The notes under the pieces are model-generated. The model did not search any database. It worked only from the letters and a program-made list of their open reading frames with translations, and was not told where the DNA came from. 64,000 nt of DNA, from NCBI RefSeq assembly GCF_002900365.1, contig NZ_CP025979.1, positions 1,860,001 through 1,924,000 of the forward strand, read 5' to 3'. The position numbers were made by a program, and so were the translations under genes. Source of the DNA: Escherichia marmotae. GTDB lineage: Bacteria > Pseudomonadota > Gammaproteobacteria > Enterobacterales > Enterobacteriaceae. Shown one piece after another: positions 10,201 to 20,607 of this stretch (positions are counted from its first letter, which is position 1; the number at the start of each line of letters is the position of its first letter).

Positions 10201-11114
10201 GTTTCTTGCGCTGCAATGTGAATACCCAATGGCAAAACGTTGAGCACAGGTCCGGTTGCCGTCAACGCCGCCGATCCCAGGCGGCGCATAAAAATAAATC
10301 CGGCGGCATAGTCCATGCGGTTGCATAATCGCCCCAGCCACAAGGCTGCCAGTGCAAGAGCCAGATCGGTACGTTGTACCTCTGGTAATTGCGTAGCCAG
10401 TTGGCGGAATTCACCGTCAGTAAATTCCAGTTTCAGGCGCAGAATATCCGCCGAAGCGTTACGCCCAGGCAAAGGTGCGGAAGAGAGTGAAGCTGGCGGC
10501 GGCAACTGACAGCGCTGTTCTGCCCAGAATGCTGCATCACGCTGCCAGGCGTCGCTTTCGCGGTACTGCTGGTACTCTTCCACCACTTCAGCAAAAGGAG
10601 TAAACGGCGAAACAGGCGTTGGTTCGCCCCGCAGCCATGTGCAGTAAATGTTGGCAATTTGGCGGGTAATCGCCGGGAAACTGAAGCCATCAACCAGCAA
10701 ATGGTGATAACGTTGATACCAGTACCAGCGGTTATCCGCAATCTGAATGAGCTGATGAAACACCAGCGGTTTACCGCTATCGACGCGCAGGTTTTGGTGT
10801 AAATCAGCCTGCATCAATGCCAGCGCAGTACCGTGAGGATCAATGTTGGTACGCAGGTCGATAATTTCTGGCTGTTCGAACGTCATCGCGTCATCGACCC
10901 ATTGCCAGACTTCGCCGTTATCTTCCGTAAAACGCATCCGCAGCGTATCAGCCTGTGCTACCCCGGCAACCACCGCGCGGGCCAGTAATGGCGCATCAAT
11001 ATCTCCGGTTAATTCAACGTAATGCGCCACGCTCCAGGCGGAAGGTAAATCAGACAGTTTTTCTGCCATCCAGATGCCAGATTGCGCTGCAACCAAAGGT
11101 AAATGCTGACTCAT
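7233..11114 (-). CDS. entF: Enterobactin synthase component F (NRPS)
   Basis: EntF activates serine, condenses it with 2,3-dihydroxybenzoate delivered by EntB, and cyclises three units to enterobactin. The 1293-residue single-module NRPS shows its domains in order. Condensation has HHLLVDG at 137-143. Adenylation has FTSGSTGRPKGVM and the YRTGDVARW and NGKLDRKAL segments. The carrier domain has GGHSLLAMKLA, whose Ser takes phosphopantetheine from EntD. The thioesterase has GYSLGG and a late catalytic His. The gene overlaps ybdZ by four bases and lies in the fes-ybdZ-entF operon. Confidence 0.98.
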   Translation of the reverse strand: MSQHLPLVAAQSGIWMAEKLSDLPSAWSVAHYVELTGDIDAPLLARAVVAGVAQADTLRMRFTEDNGEVWQWVDDAMTFEQPEIIDLRTNIDPHGTALALMQADLHQNLRVDSGKPLVFHQLIQIADNRWYWYQRYHHLLVDGFSFPAITRQIANIYCTWLRGEPTPVSPFTPFAEVVEEYQQYRESDAWQRDAAFWAEQRCQLPPPASLSSAPLPGRNASADILRLKLEFTDGEFRQLATQLPEVQRTDLALALAALWLGRLCNRMDYAAGFIFMRRLGSAALTATGPVLNVLPLGIHIAAQETLPQLAIRLAGQLKKMRRHQRYDAEQIVRDSGRAAGEEPLFGPVLNIKVFDYQLDIPGVQSQTHTLATGPVNDLELALFPDEHGDLSIEILANKQRYDESTLIQNAERLKMLIAQFAADPTLSCGDVDIMLPDEYAQLAQINATQVDIPETTLSALVAEQAAKTPDAPALADAHYQFSYREMREQVVALANLLRERGVKPGDSVAVALPRSVFLTLALHAIVEAGAAWLPLDTGYPDDRLKMMLEDARPSLLITSDDQLPRFSDVANLTRLCYNAPLTPHDSAPLQLSQPHHTAYIIFTSGSTGRPKGVMVGQKAIVNRLLWMQNHYPLTGEDVVAQKTPCSFDVSVWEFFWPFIAGAKLVMAEPEAHRDPLAMQRFFAEYGVTTTHFVPSMLAAFVASLTAETARQSCATLKQVFCSGEALPTDLCREWQQLTGTPLHNLYGPTEAAVDVSWYPAFGDELAAVSGSSVPIGYPVWNTGLRILDAMMHPVPPGVAGDLYLTGIQLAQGYLGRPDLTASRFIADPFAPGERMYRTGDVARWLENGAVEYLGRSDDQLKIRGQRIELGEIDRVMQALPDVEQAVTHACVINQAAATGGDARQLVGYLVSQSGLPLDTTALQAQLRETLPPHMVPVVLLQLAQLPLSANGKLDRKALPLPELKAHTSGRALKTGSESIIAEAFSSLLGCDVQDADADFFALGGHSLLAMKLAAQLSRQFARQVTPGQVMVASIVAKLAMIIDGGAENAQRLGFETVLPLRESNGPTLFCFHPASGFAWQFSVLSRYLDPQWSIIGIQSPRPNGPMQTATNLDEVCEAHLATLLAQQPRGPYYLLGYSLGGTLAQGIAARLRARGEQVAFLGLLDTWPPETQNWQEKEANGLDPEVLAEINREREAFLAAQQGSTSTELFTSIEGNYADAVRLLTTAHSVPFDGKATLFVAERTLPEGVSPERAWSPWIADLDIYRHDCAHVDIISPMTFEKIGPIIHTILNK

Positions 11115-11329
11115 TGCGCCTCCTGCGGCTGGGTGAAATTCGCGGGTGTCAGTGTATGCCAGTTAGCTTCCAGCCACTGCTGGCAAGTTTGCTGCGACTG
11201 CGGTTCACAAACAACGTCCCAACCCGCCGGTAACGCGCACGGTTGCGGCCACAGACTGAATTGCCCCTGCGCATTGCGCAAAACGTAAAACGCTCCCTGT
11301 GGATCATCGAAGGGATTACTGAGTGCCAT
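11111..11329 (-). CDS. ybdZ: MbtH-like protein YbdZ
   Basis: YbdZ is a small MbtH-family partner that binds the EntF adenylation domain and supports its activity. I start at ATG 11329 (MALSNPFDDPQGAFYVLRN, 72 aa, the family length); the upstream in-frame ATG at 11335 adds two residues. The family motifs NPFDDP, FSLWP, LPAGW and WLE.NW are visible. It overlaps entF by four bases and follows fes closely, consistent with one operon. Confidence 0.95.
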   Translation of the reverse strand: MALSNPFDDPQGAFYVLRNAQGQFSLWPQPCALPAGWDVVCEPQSQQTCQQWLEANWHTLTPANFTQPQEAQ

Positions 11330-11331
11330 AT

Positions 11332-12534
11332 TCAACTCCTGTCATGGAAAAGCGGTTGCCAGAGGTCGATTAGCCCCTGCATCAAACCGCCGCGCCAACA
11401 AAGCGCATCATGTCCGCCGTCAACCTGACGCCAGAAAATGGATTGTTGTGTGGTCTGTAATTGTGCATACAGCGCCTGGTTAGCTCGCATAATCACCGGT
11501 TCGCGAATCCCGGCCTCCAGCACTATGCGCAAGCCTTCAGCACTAACATCGCCTGATTTAAGCTGTTCGATCAGTTGCCCCTCCGGCTGCCCACTCCGAT
11601 GCGGCCACCAGTACGATCCCGACTGGCTTAATACACAGCCAAAACGTTCAGGCCAGTGCAGTCCGGCATACAGGGCTGAAAGGCCGCCAAAACTTTGCCC
11701 GGCGACCACGGTACGATCAGCACGATCGCTGAAAGGGGTAATGGCTTTCACCAGGGGTAATAACTCTTGCTGTACTGCCAGCCAGAAATCAGCATTACAC
11801 GGAAGTTCGCGTGCACGGTGCGCGGTGTCGATGGCATCGATCAACACATACACAGCAGGTGGAAGTTGCTGACGGCGGGTCAACGAAGTCAGCGGCGACC
11901 AGACGGGCATGCTTTGCGCCCAAAATTCACCATCGAGCAGAATGGCTAACGGACGCTCTTCGGCTGGTACATCGCCGGTGGTAAAAATCCATACACGGCG
12001 TGAATTTCCCAGCCGTTCACTTCTCCAGGTAATTTCCCTGGCTGAATTTTCTGGCGTTTGCCGGCAATCCCAACCAGGTTGCAGGGGCGCTTGCGGCATT
12101 TCGAGTGCGGAAACAGCGTGCCCTCGCCCTCCTTTCCAGCTTTGCGGATTCAGCGGATCGGCTATCGCCTGAGGGAGTAATTTTTGCCATCCCTCGCGTA
12201 ATTCGAGGCGATCTGGTGATGGTGTAGAAAAAATGTCAGCACGTTCGGTGGGAATAAAACAGTAGCTGCCGCGCCAGTTGGCATTAAGTTGTGTCGTCCA
12301 CTGCCAGACATCGGTGCCTGCTATGCGTTGCATCGACTGGGGCTGGCTGTTCTGATGATGATCGGTAACACCAGTGATATAGACCCATACGCGCTTTATC
12401 GCTGAGCGTTCTTCAGAACCTTGTGGGTCACGCCACCAGAAAGTGACCTGATACATTTCGTCATTAAGACGCTGCCATTGCGGGCCATGTTTCGACTGCC
12501 ACCAGCTATCACTTCCCACCTTTAACGCCGTCAC
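11332..12534 (-). CDS. fes: Enterobactin esterase Fes
   Basis: Fes hydrolyses the trilactone of imported ferric enterobactin in the cytoplasm to release iron. The start is GTG 12534 (MTALKVGSDSWWQ), giving 400 residues. The N-terminal half is the enterochelin-esterase N-terminal fold. The C-terminal half is an alpha/beta hydrolase with nucleophile elbow GQSFGGLSAL (about 281 on) and the catalytic His in GGHDALCW. The gene diverges from fepA over a 244-bp Fur-regulated gap and heads the fes-ybdZ-entF operon. Confidence 0.96.
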   Translation of the reverse strand: MTALKVGSDSWWQSKHGPQWQRLNDEMYQVTFWWRDPQGSEERSAIKRVWVYITGVTDHHQNSQPQSMQRIAGTDVWQWTTQLNANWRGSYCFIPTERADIFSTPSPDRLELREGWQKLLPQAIADPLNPQSWKGGRGHAVSALEMPQAPLQPGWDCRQTPENSAREITWRSERLGNSRRVWIFTTGDVPAEERPLAILLDGEFWAQSMPVWSPLTSLTRRQQLPPAVYVLIDAIDTAHRARELPCNADFWLAVQQELLPLVKAITPFSDRADRTVVAGQSFGGLSALYAGLHWPERFGCVLSQSGSYWWPHRSGQPEGQLIEQLKSGDVSAEGLRIVLEAGIREPVIMRANQALYAQLQTTQQSIFWRQVDGGHDALCWRGGLMQGLIDLWQPLFHDRS

Positions 12535-12582
12535 ATCATAACCTTATGTTTATTGTGAATTTTTTCATTGATTACAGAAATA

Positions 12583-12622
12583 TATTGATAATATTATTGA
12601 TAACTATTTGCATTTGCAATAG
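12583..12622. promoter_or_regulatory. Fur operator region between fes and fepA
   Basis: Tandem near-repeats ttgataatattattgataa and atttgcatttgcaatag form the known type of extended Fur site between fes and fepA. The region is about 160 bp upstream of fepA and 50 bp upstream of fes. The rest of this gap holds the long fepA leader; no further element is clear. Confidence 0.65.
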
Positions 12623-12778
12623 CGTATTGGCGCGCTATGTCAAGCGCGGGCATTAATTAACCAACTGCACTGCGTGTCTTTCAGGAATCAAAGGTTTTCG
12701 CAGTGACGGGCGACATCAATCCAGCTTACGTCTCTTTAGACCGTTGGAATTCGTGGCAAAAATGCAGGAAAAAAAACA

Positions 12779-15019
12779 ATGAACAAGAAGATTCATTCCC
12801 TGGCCTTGTTGGTCAATCTGGGGATTTATGGAGTAGCGCAGGCACAAGAGCCAACCGATACCCCTGTTTCACAGGACGATACCATTGTCGTGACCGCCGC
12901 CGAACAGAACTTGCAGGCTCCCGGCGTTTCGACCATCACCGCAGATGAAATCCGCAAAAACCCGGTGGCCCGCGATGTATCGGAAATCATCCGTACCATG
13001 CCAGGCGTAAACCTGACGGGTAACTCCACCAGCGGTCAGCGCGGTAATAACCGCCAGATTGATATTCGCGGCATGGGTCCGGAAAACACCCTGATTTTGA
13101 TTGACGGTAAACCGGTCAGCAGCCGCAACTCGGTGCGTCAGGGCTGGCGCGGTGAGCGTGATACCCGTGGCGATACCTCCTGGGTGCCACCTGAGATGAT
13201 CGAACGTATTGAAGTTTTGCGTGGTCCGGCGGCGGCCCGTTACGGTAACGGTGCGGCAGGTGGCGTGGTTAACATCATCACCAAAAAAGGCAGTGGCGAG
13301 TGGCACGGTTCCTGGGATGCTTATTTCAATGCCCCTGAACATAAAGAGGAAGGTGCCACCAAACGCACCAACTTCAGCCTCACCGGTCCACTGGGCGACG
13401 AGTTCAGCTTCCGTTTGTACGGCAACCTCGACAAAACGCAGGCCGACGCGTGGGATATTAACAAAGGTCATCAGTCCGCACGTGCAGGAACCTATGCAAC
13501 TACCCTACCAGCCGGGCGCGAAGGGGTGATCAACAAAGACATTAACGGCGTAGTTCGCTGGGACTTCGCACCGCTGCAATCGCTGGAACTGGAAGCAGGT
13601 TACAGCCGCCAGGGCAACCTGTATGCGGGCGATACCCAGAACACCAACTCTGACGCTTACACTCGCTCTAAATACGGCGATGAAACCAACCGTCTCTATC
13701 GCCAGAACTACTCGCTGACCTGGAACGGCGGCTGGGATAACGGTGTGACCACCAGCAACTGGGTGCAGTATGAACACACCCGTAACTCGCGTATCCCGGA
13801 AGGTCTGGCGGGCGGCACCGAAGGAAAATTTAACGAAAAAGCGACGCAGGATTTCGTCGATATCGATCTCGATGACGTGATGCTGCATAGCGAAGTTAAC
13901 CTGCCGATTGATTTCTTCGTTAACCAGACGCTGACGCTGGGTACGGAGTGGAATCAGCAGCGGATGAAGGACTTGAGTTCCAACACCCAGGCGCTGACCG
14001 GAACGAATACCGGCGGTGCTATTGATGGTGTGAGTGCCACCGACCGTAGCCCATATTCAAAAGCAGAAATTTTCTCGCTGTTTGCAGAAGACAATATAGA
14101 ACTGACCGACAGCACCATCGTAACGCCGGGGCTGCGTTTCGATCATCACAGCATTGTCGGTAATAACTGGAGCCCGGCGTTAAACGTATCGCAAGGCTTA
14201 GGCGATGACTTCACGCTGAAAATGGGTATCGCACGCGCCTATAAAGCGCCGAGCCTGTATCAGACTAACCCGAACTACATTCTCTACAGTAAAGGTCAGG
14301 GCTGCTATGCCAGCGCAGGCGGCTGCTATCTACAAGGTAACGATGACCTGAAAGCAGAAACCAGCATCAACAAAGAGATTGGTCTGGAATTCAAACGCGA
14401 CGGCTGGCTGGCGGGCGTGACCTGGTTCCGTAACGACTATCGCAACAAGATTGAAGCGGGCTATGTGGCTGTAGGGAAAAATGCGGCAGGCACCGATCTC
14501 TATCAGTGGGATAACGTGCCGAAAGCGGTGGTTGAAGGTCTGGAAGGATCGTTAAACGTGCCGGTTAGCGAGACGGTGATGTGGACCAACAACATCACTT
14601 ATATGCTGAAGAGTGAAAACAAAACCACGGGAGACCGTTTGTCGATCATCCCGGAATATACGTTGAACTCAACGCTGAGCTGGCAGGCGCGGGAAGATTT
14701 GTCGATGCAAACCACCTTCACCTGGTATGGCAAACAGCAGCCGAAGAAATATAACTACAAAGGCCAGCCAGCGGTTGGCCCGGAAACCAAAGAGATTAGC
14801 CCGTACAGTATTGTTGGCCTGAGTGCGACCTGGGACGTGACGAAGAACGTCAGTCTGACTGGCGGCGTGGATAACCTGTTCGACAAGCGTTTGTGGCGTG
14901 AAGGGAATGCCCAGACCACGGGTGATCTTGCCGGTGCGAACTATATCGCAGGTGCTGGCGCGTATACCTATAACGAACCAGGACGGACATGGTATATGAG
15001 CATTAATACTCACTTCTGA
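12779..15019 (+). CDS. fepA: Ferric enterobactin outer-membrane receptor FepA
   Basis: FepA is the TonB-dependent receptor for ferric enterobactin and also binds colicins B and D. It has 746 residues. A signal peptide ends at AQAQ (about 22-24), followed by the TonB box DDTIVVTAA (about 33-41) and the plug domain with IRGMGPENTLILIDGKPV. A 22-strand barrel closes with the terminal aromatic residue in SINTHF. The Cys pair in KGQGCYASAGGCYLQG is the usual extracellular-loop disulphide. It is transcribed away from fes under Fur-type control, with entD downstream after a REP element. Confidence 0.98.
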   Translation: MNKKIHSLALLVNLGIYGVAQAQEPTDTPVSQDDTIVVTAAEQNLQAPGVSTITADEIRKNPVARDVSEIIRTMPGVNLTGNSTSGQRGNNRQIDIRGMGPENTLILIDGKPVSSRNSVRQGWRGERDTRGDTSWVPPEMIERIEVLRGPAAARYGNGAAGGVVNIITKKGSGEWHGSWDAYFNAPEHKEEGATKRTNFSLTGPLGDEFSFRLYGNLDKTQADAWDINKGHQSARAGTYATTLPAGREGVINKDINGVVRWDFAPLQSLELEAGYSRQGNLYAGDTQNTNSDAYTRSKYGDETNRLYRQNYSLTWNGGWDNGVTTSNWVQYEHTRNSRIPEGLAGGTEGKFNEKATQDFVDIDLDDVMLHSEVNLPIDFFVNQTLTLGTEWNQQRMKDLSSNTQALTGTNTGGAIDGVSATDRSPYSKAEIFSLFAEDNIELTDSTIVTPGLRFDHHSIVGNNWSPALNVSQGLGDDFTLKMGIARAYKAPSLYQTNPNYILYSKGQGCYASAGGCYLQGNDDLKAETSINKEIGLEFKRDGWLAGVTWFRNDYRNKIEAGYVAVGKNAAGTDLYQWDNVPKAVVEGLEGSLNVPVSETVMWTNNITYMLKSENKTTGDRLSIIPEYTLNSTLSWQAREDLSMQTTFTWYGKQQPKKYNYKGQPAVGPETKEISPYSIVGLSATWDVTKNVSLTGGVDNLFDKRLWREGNAQTTGDLAGANYIAGAGAYTYNEPGRTWYMSINTHF

Positions 15020-15054
15020 TACTAACGTCAGATTGTTGACAAAGGGCGTGTCGT

Positions 15055-15098
15055 TCATGCCGGATGCGGCGTGAACGACTTATCCGGCCTACAAAATC
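15055..15098. repeat. REP-type palindrome between fepA and entD
   Basis: The sequence gccggatgcggcgtgaacg and the following cttatccggcctac form the standard E. coli REP palindrome. It lies just after the fepA stop and probably stabilises the fepA mRNA 3' end or reduces readthrough into entD. Confidence 0.8.
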
Positions 15099-15193
15099 TT
15101 GCCAATTCAAATATATTGCAGAACCACGTAGGTCTGATAAGCGTAGCGCATCAAGCAGTTTTGCGTTTGTCATCAGTCTCTAATATGGGCGAA

Positions 15194-15814
15194 ATGAAAA
15201 CCACGCATACCTCCCTTCCCTTTGCCGGACATACGCTGCACATTGTTGAGTTCGATCCTGCAAGTTTTCACGAGCAGGATTTGTTCTGGCTGCCGCATTA
15301 CGCACAACTGCAACATGCCGGACGTAAACGCAAAGCCGAACATTTAGCCGGACGGATTGCTGCTGTTCATGCGTTGCGGGGATATGGCTATAAATGTGTG
15401 CCCGCAATCGGTGAACATCGCCAACCACTTTGGCCTACGGGCTTATACGGCAGTATTAGTCACTGCGGGGATACGGCTATAGCAATCGTCTCTCACCAAC
15501 CGATTGGTGTGGATATCGAAGAAATTTTTTCTGCACACACAGCCAGAGAATTGACAGATAACATCATTACCCCCACTGAACGCGAGTTTATTACAGGCTG
15601 CAATTTACCTTTCCCTGTGGCACTTACACTGGCATTTTCAGCAAAAGAGAGTGCATTTAAGGCAAGCAAGATACAGACCGACGCAGGATTTCTAAATTAT
15701 CAGGTGGTTAACTGGAATAAACAGCGAATCATTATTCGTTGGGAGGACGAGATGTTTGCTGTGCACTGGCAGATAAGAGGAAAACACATCATAACGCTGT
15801 GCCAACACGATTAA
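15194..15814 (+). CDS. entD: Enterobactin synthase 4'-phosphopantetheinyl transferase EntD
   Basis: EntD transfers 4'-phosphopantetheine from CoA to the carrier domains of EntB and EntF. I start at ATG 15194 (MKTTHTSLPFAG, 206 aa). ATG 15185 (209 aa) is an equally possible start; neither has a strong ribosome site. Motifs of the Sfp/EntD family are visible: GSISHCGD, IGVDIEEIF with the metal-binding Asp and Glu, and FSAKESAFKA. The open frame extending back to 15071 crosses the REP element and is not considered coding. Confidence 0.94.
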   Translation: MKTTHTSLPFAGHTLHIVEFDPASFHEQDLFWLPHYAQLQHAGRKRKAEHLAGRIAAVHALRGYGYKCVPAIGEHRQPLWPTGLYGSISHCGDTAIAIVSHQPIGVDIEEIFSAHTARELTDNIITPTEREFITGCNLPFPVALTLAFSAKESAFKASKIQTDAGFLNYQVVNWNKQRIIIRWEDEMFAVHWQIRGKHIITLCQHD

Positions 15815-15882
15815 TGGATAACTCTTGCTGTGGCTCGCCCGCAGCCATCACTGAGCGCGGGCGAAAGTGTAAAGCAGGTGCC

Positions 15883-16125
15883 CTACCATTCCTGACCTGA
15901 CAACCGGATATGCAGGGATTTCTCCCCGCACAGCGGCGATTTCTTCGGTTCGTAAGCGAGAACAGCCTTAAACTCAATATTACGTTCCTTTATGGTGAAC
16001 TCACACAGCGAGTCTCCGACCAGAAGCGTAAATCCCAGTACCGTCAAACACAGTACTATGACTGCCACAAGGGCATATTTCGTCAGCGTGTTTATATTGC
16101 CTCCATGCGAAGAAGGGACTAGCAT
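15883..16125 (-). CDS. hokE: HokE-type membrane toxin with altered start and end
   Basis: The core [19 protein letters not shown] and [15 protein letters not shown] is a Hok/Gef type I toxin: one TM helix and a short periplasmic tail with Cys. Where HokE normally starts with ATG, this sequence has ACG (16087-16089), placed correctly behind GGAGG. The only in-frame ATG is 36 bp upstream at 16125, adding 12 residues. The usual end after AYEPKK is read through for 18 more codons. The toxin may be inactive, weakly started from ACG, or N-terminally extended. The IS186 found beside hokE in K-12 is absent. Confidence 0.7.
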   Translation of the reverse strand: MLVPSSHGGNINTLTKYALVAVIVLCLTVLGFTLLVGDSLCEFTIKERNIEFKAVLAYEPKKSPLCGEKSLHIRLSGQEW

Positions 16126-16263
16126 CCAAATTGTTCAGGTTTGGGTAGGTAGCCCCAGGGTTGATAGAAATATCTCCTGGGCTTCATCTTTCCAGACCTC
16201 AGAGTAAACCTGAAACCGGAAAGCTTCAGGCACCCGCGGTTATCTTACCCTTCCTTAGCAAAA
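16090..16263 (-). other. hokE mRNA leader region (hok/sok-type)
   Basis: On the minus strand this stretch reads as a Hok-family leader: a GCCTGAAGC/GCTTTCC...CAGG stem region, then GGTCTGGAAAG, a CCCAGGAG...CCTGGGG stem, and the GGAGG ribosome site. Such leaders fold and are paired by a Sok antisense RNA, which would be transcribed on the plus strand here. The Sok ends cannot be set by eye. Confidence 0.5.
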
Positions 16264-16264
16264 T

Positions 16265-16284
16265 AACTGTTTGTTTATACAGTA
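16265..16284. promoter_or_regulatory. LexA (SOS) box upstream of hokE
   Basis: The sequence aactgtttgtttatacagta has the exact LexA core CTGT-N8-ACAG. It overlaps a probable minus-strand -10 (TATAAA) reading into the hokE leader. hokE is an SOS gene in K-12, so the operator appears preserved even though the toxin frame is damaged. Confidence 0.8.
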
Positions 16285-17663
<1,379 letters not shown>

Positions 17664-17728
17664 GTCGGGAATTGCCTTACAGAAGAATATCCCTGACAAT
17701 GGTGTTTTAACTTACATTTAACAATGTT

Positions 17729-17977
17729 ATGAAACATCCTTTAGAAACCTTGACCGCCGCAGCAGGCATTTTGTTGATGGCTTTCCTCTCTTGCCTGCTG
17801 CTGCCCGCCCCCGCGCTGGGGCTGACGCTGGCACAGAAACTGATGGCCACGTTCCATCTGATGGATCTGAGTCAGCTTTACACTTTGTTATTTTGTCTGT
17901 GGTTTTTAGTGCTGGGCGCTATTGAATATTTTATTCTTAGATTTATCTGGCGACGCTGGTTCTCGCTGGCGGATTAA
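17729..17977 (+). CDS. ybdJ: Small inner-membrane protein YbdJ (DUF1158)
   Basis: The 82-residue protein has two hydrophobic helices (about 10-32 and 48-72) and ends in a charged RRWFSLAD tail. It matches YbdJ by sequence and position between ybdK and ybdF. No catalytic motif is visible and its function is unknown. The ribosome site before ATG 17729 is weak, which suggests low expression. Confidence 0.88.
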   Translation: MKHPLETLTAAAGILLMAFLSCLLLPAPALGLTLAQKLMATFHLMDLSQLYTLLFCLWFLVLGAIEYFILRFIWRRWFSLAD

Positions 17978-18041
17978 ACATCGATTATCGCCGCGGTTCG
18001 CGGCATACTTTGCTTATTCTCCTTCGCCTTAAGGAAAGTTT

Positions 18042-18410
18042 ATGGATAAGCAATCACTGCTTGAAACGGCGAAACGCCTGGCGCTTGAGCTGCCTTTCGT
18101 CGAGCTTTGCTGGCCGTTTGGCCCGGAGTTTGATGTTTTTAAAATTGGCGGCAAGATTTTTATGCTGTCGTCAGAACTGCGCGGCGTCCCCTTCATAAAT
18201 CTGAAGTCCGATCCACAAAAATCCCTGTTAAATCAGCAGATATATCCGAACATTAAGCCTGGATATCACATGAATAAAAAGCACTGGATTTCGGTGTATC
18301 CCGGCAAGGAAATCTCCGAAGCGTTACTTCGCGATCTGATCAACGATTCATGGAATTTAGTGGTTGATGGCTTAGCCAAACGCGATCAAAAAAGACTGCG
18401 CCCAGGCTAA
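18042..18410 (+). CDS. ybdF: MmcQ/YjbR-family protein YbdF
   Basis: The 122-residue cytoplasmic protein belongs to the MmcQ/YjbR family (CyaY-like fold, sometimes DNA-binding). The family signature is seen as [24 protein letters not shown] near residues 18-42 and the late [25 protein letters not shown]. It starts at ATG 18042 after taaggaaag. The in-frame candidate in another frame at 18010 is a shadow. Its specific role is unknown. Confidence 0.92.
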   Translation: MDKQSLLETAKRLALELPFVELCWPFGPEFDVFKIGGKIFMLSSELRGVPFINLKSDPQKSLLNQQIYPNIKPGYHMNKKHWISVYPGKEISEALLRDLINDSWNLVVDGLAKRDQKRLRPG

Positions 18411-18502
18411 AACGTAAATCTATAGAGCATTTTTCTCGCTTACCATTTTACTTCGATCCTTGTAATCTGCTGGCACACAAATGTCTTTCACAAGGAGTCT
18501 TT

Positions 18503-19156
18503 ATGGATATTATTTCTGTCGCCTTAAAGCGTCATTCCACTAAGGCATTCGATGCCAACAAAAAACTTACCCCAGAACAGGCAGAGCAGATCAAAACCCT
18601 GCTGCAATACAGCCCTTCCAGCACCAACTCCCAGCCGTGGCATTTTATCGTTGCCAGCACTGAAGAAGGCAAAGCGCGTGTCGCCAAATCCGCTGCCGAT
18701 AATTACGTGTTCAACGAACGTAAAATACTTGATGCCTCGCACGTCGTGGTGTTCTGCGCGAAAACCGCAATGGTCGATGCCTGGCTGAAGCTGGTTGTTG
18801 ACCAGGAAGATGCTGATGGCCGCTTTGCCACGCCGGAAGCGAAAGCCGCGAACGATAAAGGCCGCAAATTCTTCGCGGATATGCACCGTAAAGATCTGCA
18901 AGATGATGCAGAGTGGATGGCAAAACAGGTATATCTCAACGTCGGTAATTTCCTGCTGGGCGTTGCGGCACTGGGTCTGGACGCGGTGCCAATCGAAGGT
19001 TTTGACGCCGCGATCCTCGATGAAGAATTTGGTCTGAAAGAGAAAGGCTACACCAGTCTGGTGATCGTTCCGGTGGGTCATCATAGCGTCGAAGATTTTA
19101 ACGCTACCCTGCCGAAATCTCGTCTGCCACAAAGTATCACTTTAACCGAAGTGTAA
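18503..19156 (+). CDS. nfsB: Oxygen-insensitive NAD(P)H nitroreductase NfsB / dihydropteridine reductase
   Basis: NfsB is a dimeric FMN flavoprotein that reduces nitroaromatics such as nitrofurans by two-electron steps, and also dihydropteridines and quinones. It has 217 residues, the family length. The N-terminal FMN-binding segment RHSTKAFD (10-17) and [12 protein letters not shown] are present, as is the later [14 protein letters not shown] 18503 follows an excellent aaggag. No inactivating change of the kind selected by nitrofurantoin is seen. Confidence 0.96.
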   Translation: MDIISVALKRHSTKAFDANKKLTPEQAEQIKTLLQYSPSSTNSQPWHFIVASTEEGKARVAKSAADNYVFNERKILDASHVVVFCAKTAMVDAWLKLVVDQEDADGRFATPEAKAANDKGRKFFADMHRKDLQDDAEWMAKQVYLNVGNFLLGVAALGLDAVPIEGFDAAILDEEFGLKEKGYTSLVIVPVGHHSVEDFNATLPKSRLPQSITLTEV

Positions 19157-19165
19157 TTCTCCCTT

Positions 19166-19183
19166 GCCGGGCATCCGCCCGGC
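19166..19183 (+). terminator. Hairpin after nfsB
   Basis: gccgggc and gcccggc form a 7-bp GC stem with an atcc loop, 10 bp after the nfsB stop, followed by tatttatcc. It is a plausible intrinsic terminator with a poor T-run. Confidence 0.55.
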
Positions 19184-19215
19184 TATTTATCCTCAGATTT
19201 TACTTATTTGCATAA

Positions 19216-20511
<1,296 letters not shown>

Positions 20512-20518
20512 TTAAAAA

Positions 20519-20545
20519 ACCGCTCTCATCGAATGGATGAGAGCG
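20519..20545 (+). terminator. Intrinsic terminator after ybdG
   Basis: ccgctctcat and atgagagcgg form a 10-bp stem, 8 bp past the ybdG stop, preceded by a run of A. It can act in both directions between convergent ybdG and pheP. Confidence 0.8.
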
Positions 20546-20566
20546 GCTTCAAATTGTTGACATCAT

Positions 20567-20607
<41 letters not shown>

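Noticed and set aside
12869..13471. 200-codon minus-strand frame inside fepA
   Set aside because: It is antisense to the plug region of fepA, and composition and lack of a start site mark it as a shadow.
15071..15184. N-terminal extension of entD
   Set aside because: It reads across the REP palindrome and has no family similarity; EntD begins near 15185-15194.
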